Positions 63,704-64,000 of a stretch of DNA of 64,000 nt are shown in pieces. Position numbers and translations under genes: made by a program. Below the pieces are notes generated by a model. The model was not told the origin of the DNA and ran no database searches. It saw nothing but the letters and a program-made list of their open reading frames with translations. Positions within the stretch are counted from its first letter, which is position 1. Each line of letters opens with the position of its first letter. Origin of the DNA: Paracoccus marcusii (GTDB lineage: Bacteria > Pseudomonadota > Alphaproteobacteria > Rhodobacterales > Rhodobacteraceae); the NCBI RefSeq assembly GCF_028621715.1, contig NZ_CP117466.1:2802501-2866500 (forward strand), written 5' to 3'.

Positions 63704-63790
63704 GCGTCCCCCCTTGGCGGACCCCCCGTCCGCCGTTGGGCCGGACAGTGGGCGGCGCGGCCTCATGCCGCAATTGTCCCCGGCGCGTAA

Positions 63791-63815
63791 GTCTTTCAAC
63801 GCGATTTTGAAAGAC
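63791..63815. promoter_or_regulatory. Perfect inverted repeat between ghxP-type gene and puuE
   Basis: GTCTTTCAA, seven bases, TTGAAAGAC: a perfect nine-base inverted repeat in the 218-base divergent region. Its symmetry and position fit a regulator site for both genes. The half-sites do not match the TGGAAA candidate at 61508, so another regulator may bind. Confidence 0.5.
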
Positions 63816-63921
63816 CCGACCATTGTCGCGCATTCCTTGATACAGAATTCCGTCCCTGACCGCTTGTCCTTACGCGGCCGCCGCGCTTTGCTGACGCAAC
63901 GACAGGCACAAGGGGAGAGAG

Positions 63922-64000
63922 ATGCGCTACAGCCGAGACCTGACCGGATATGGCCGGACCACCCCCGATCCCCGCTGGCCGGGCGGTGCCCGCATCGCCG
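63922..64000 (+). CDS. puuE: Allantoinase PuuE (5' end only)
   Basis: The first 26 codons, MRYSRDLTGYGRTTPDPRWP followed by GGARIA, match the N-terminus of the cofactor-free polysaccharide-deacetylase-type allantoinase PuuE, which opens allantoin to allantoate. AGGGGAGAGAG precedes the ATG. The gene continues outside the window. It continues the pathway after uraH and probably neighbours uraD. Confidence 0.85.
   Translation, partial: MRYSRDLTGYGRTTPDPRWPGGARIA

Overview
The window is a gene-dense, high-GC stretch of an alphaproteobacterial chromosome, most likely Rhodobacteraceae and probably Paracoccus or a close relative. The evidence is a CckA-type hybrid kinase with a CtrA box, a GTTC-N7-GTTC SOS box in front of recA, the block accB-accC-aat-DUF2155-MlaD-like-NDUFA12, a methionine synthase split into two reading frames, and a cytochrome-linked urate oxidase (PuuD) in place of a soluble uricase. 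I see no tRNA or rRNA gene, prophage, insertion sequence or CRISPR array.

Layout. 1-5 kb: recA (its 3' part is outside the window), a small sulfotransferase, cckA and an RsmB-type rRNA methyltransferase. 5-10.4 kb: katG, guaB and a FadL-type porin. 10.6-14.1 kb: an uncharacterised P-loop ATPase, metA, ppk2 and a short-chain dehydrogenase. 14.2-17.4 kb: an orphan polyamine-type binding protein, a Rieske protein, hpd and a divergent Lrp-type regulator. 17.4-21.2 kb: two-part methionine synthase. 21.2-27.8 kb: glycine-betaine synthesis (betIBA) divergent from the choline ABC transporter (choXWV), with a likely BetI operator between them. 27.8-32.2 kb: surface-polysaccharide ABC exporter (KpsM/KpsE/KpsT type) and a UDP-sulfoquinovose synthase homologue. 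32.2-35.5 kb: hydrolase, DUF2147 protein, hisA, hisF, hisE. 35.6-39.3 kb: acetyl-CoA carboxylase subunits and the conserved small-gene block. 39.4-46.4 kb: clpX, clpP, pth, three DUF proteins, trpB, chaC. 46.5-49.7 kb: a tightly coupled four-gene operon (acyl-CoA dehydrogenase, APH-fold kinase, DUF6285, short-chain dehydrogenase) with the same gene content as the LvaABCD enzymes of 4-hydroxyacid/levulinate breakdown. 49.8-51.8 kb: potassium transporter kup. 52.1-64 kb: purine catabolism (guaD, xdhC, xdhB, xdhA, puuD, uraH, purine permease, IclR regulator, second NCS2 permease and the start of puuE).

How the genes work together. The last 12 kb import purines, deaminate guanine to xanthine, oxidise it to urate, oxidise urate with a membrane enzyme carrying its own cytochrome c domain, hydrolyse hydroxyisourate and continue to allantoin breakdown. 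betIBA and choXWV import choline and convert it to glycine betaine. metA and the split metH lie 6 kb apart and cover the first and last steps of methionine synthesis. Aat and ClpXP are functionally related through protein turnover.

The points most worth following up are the Lva-like operon at 46.5-49.7 kb, the perfect CtrA site just upstream of cckA, the split metH, the unknown ATPase co-transcribed with metA and ppk2, and several unassigned inverted repeats in the purine regulon. All functions are read from sequence alone. No database search was run.
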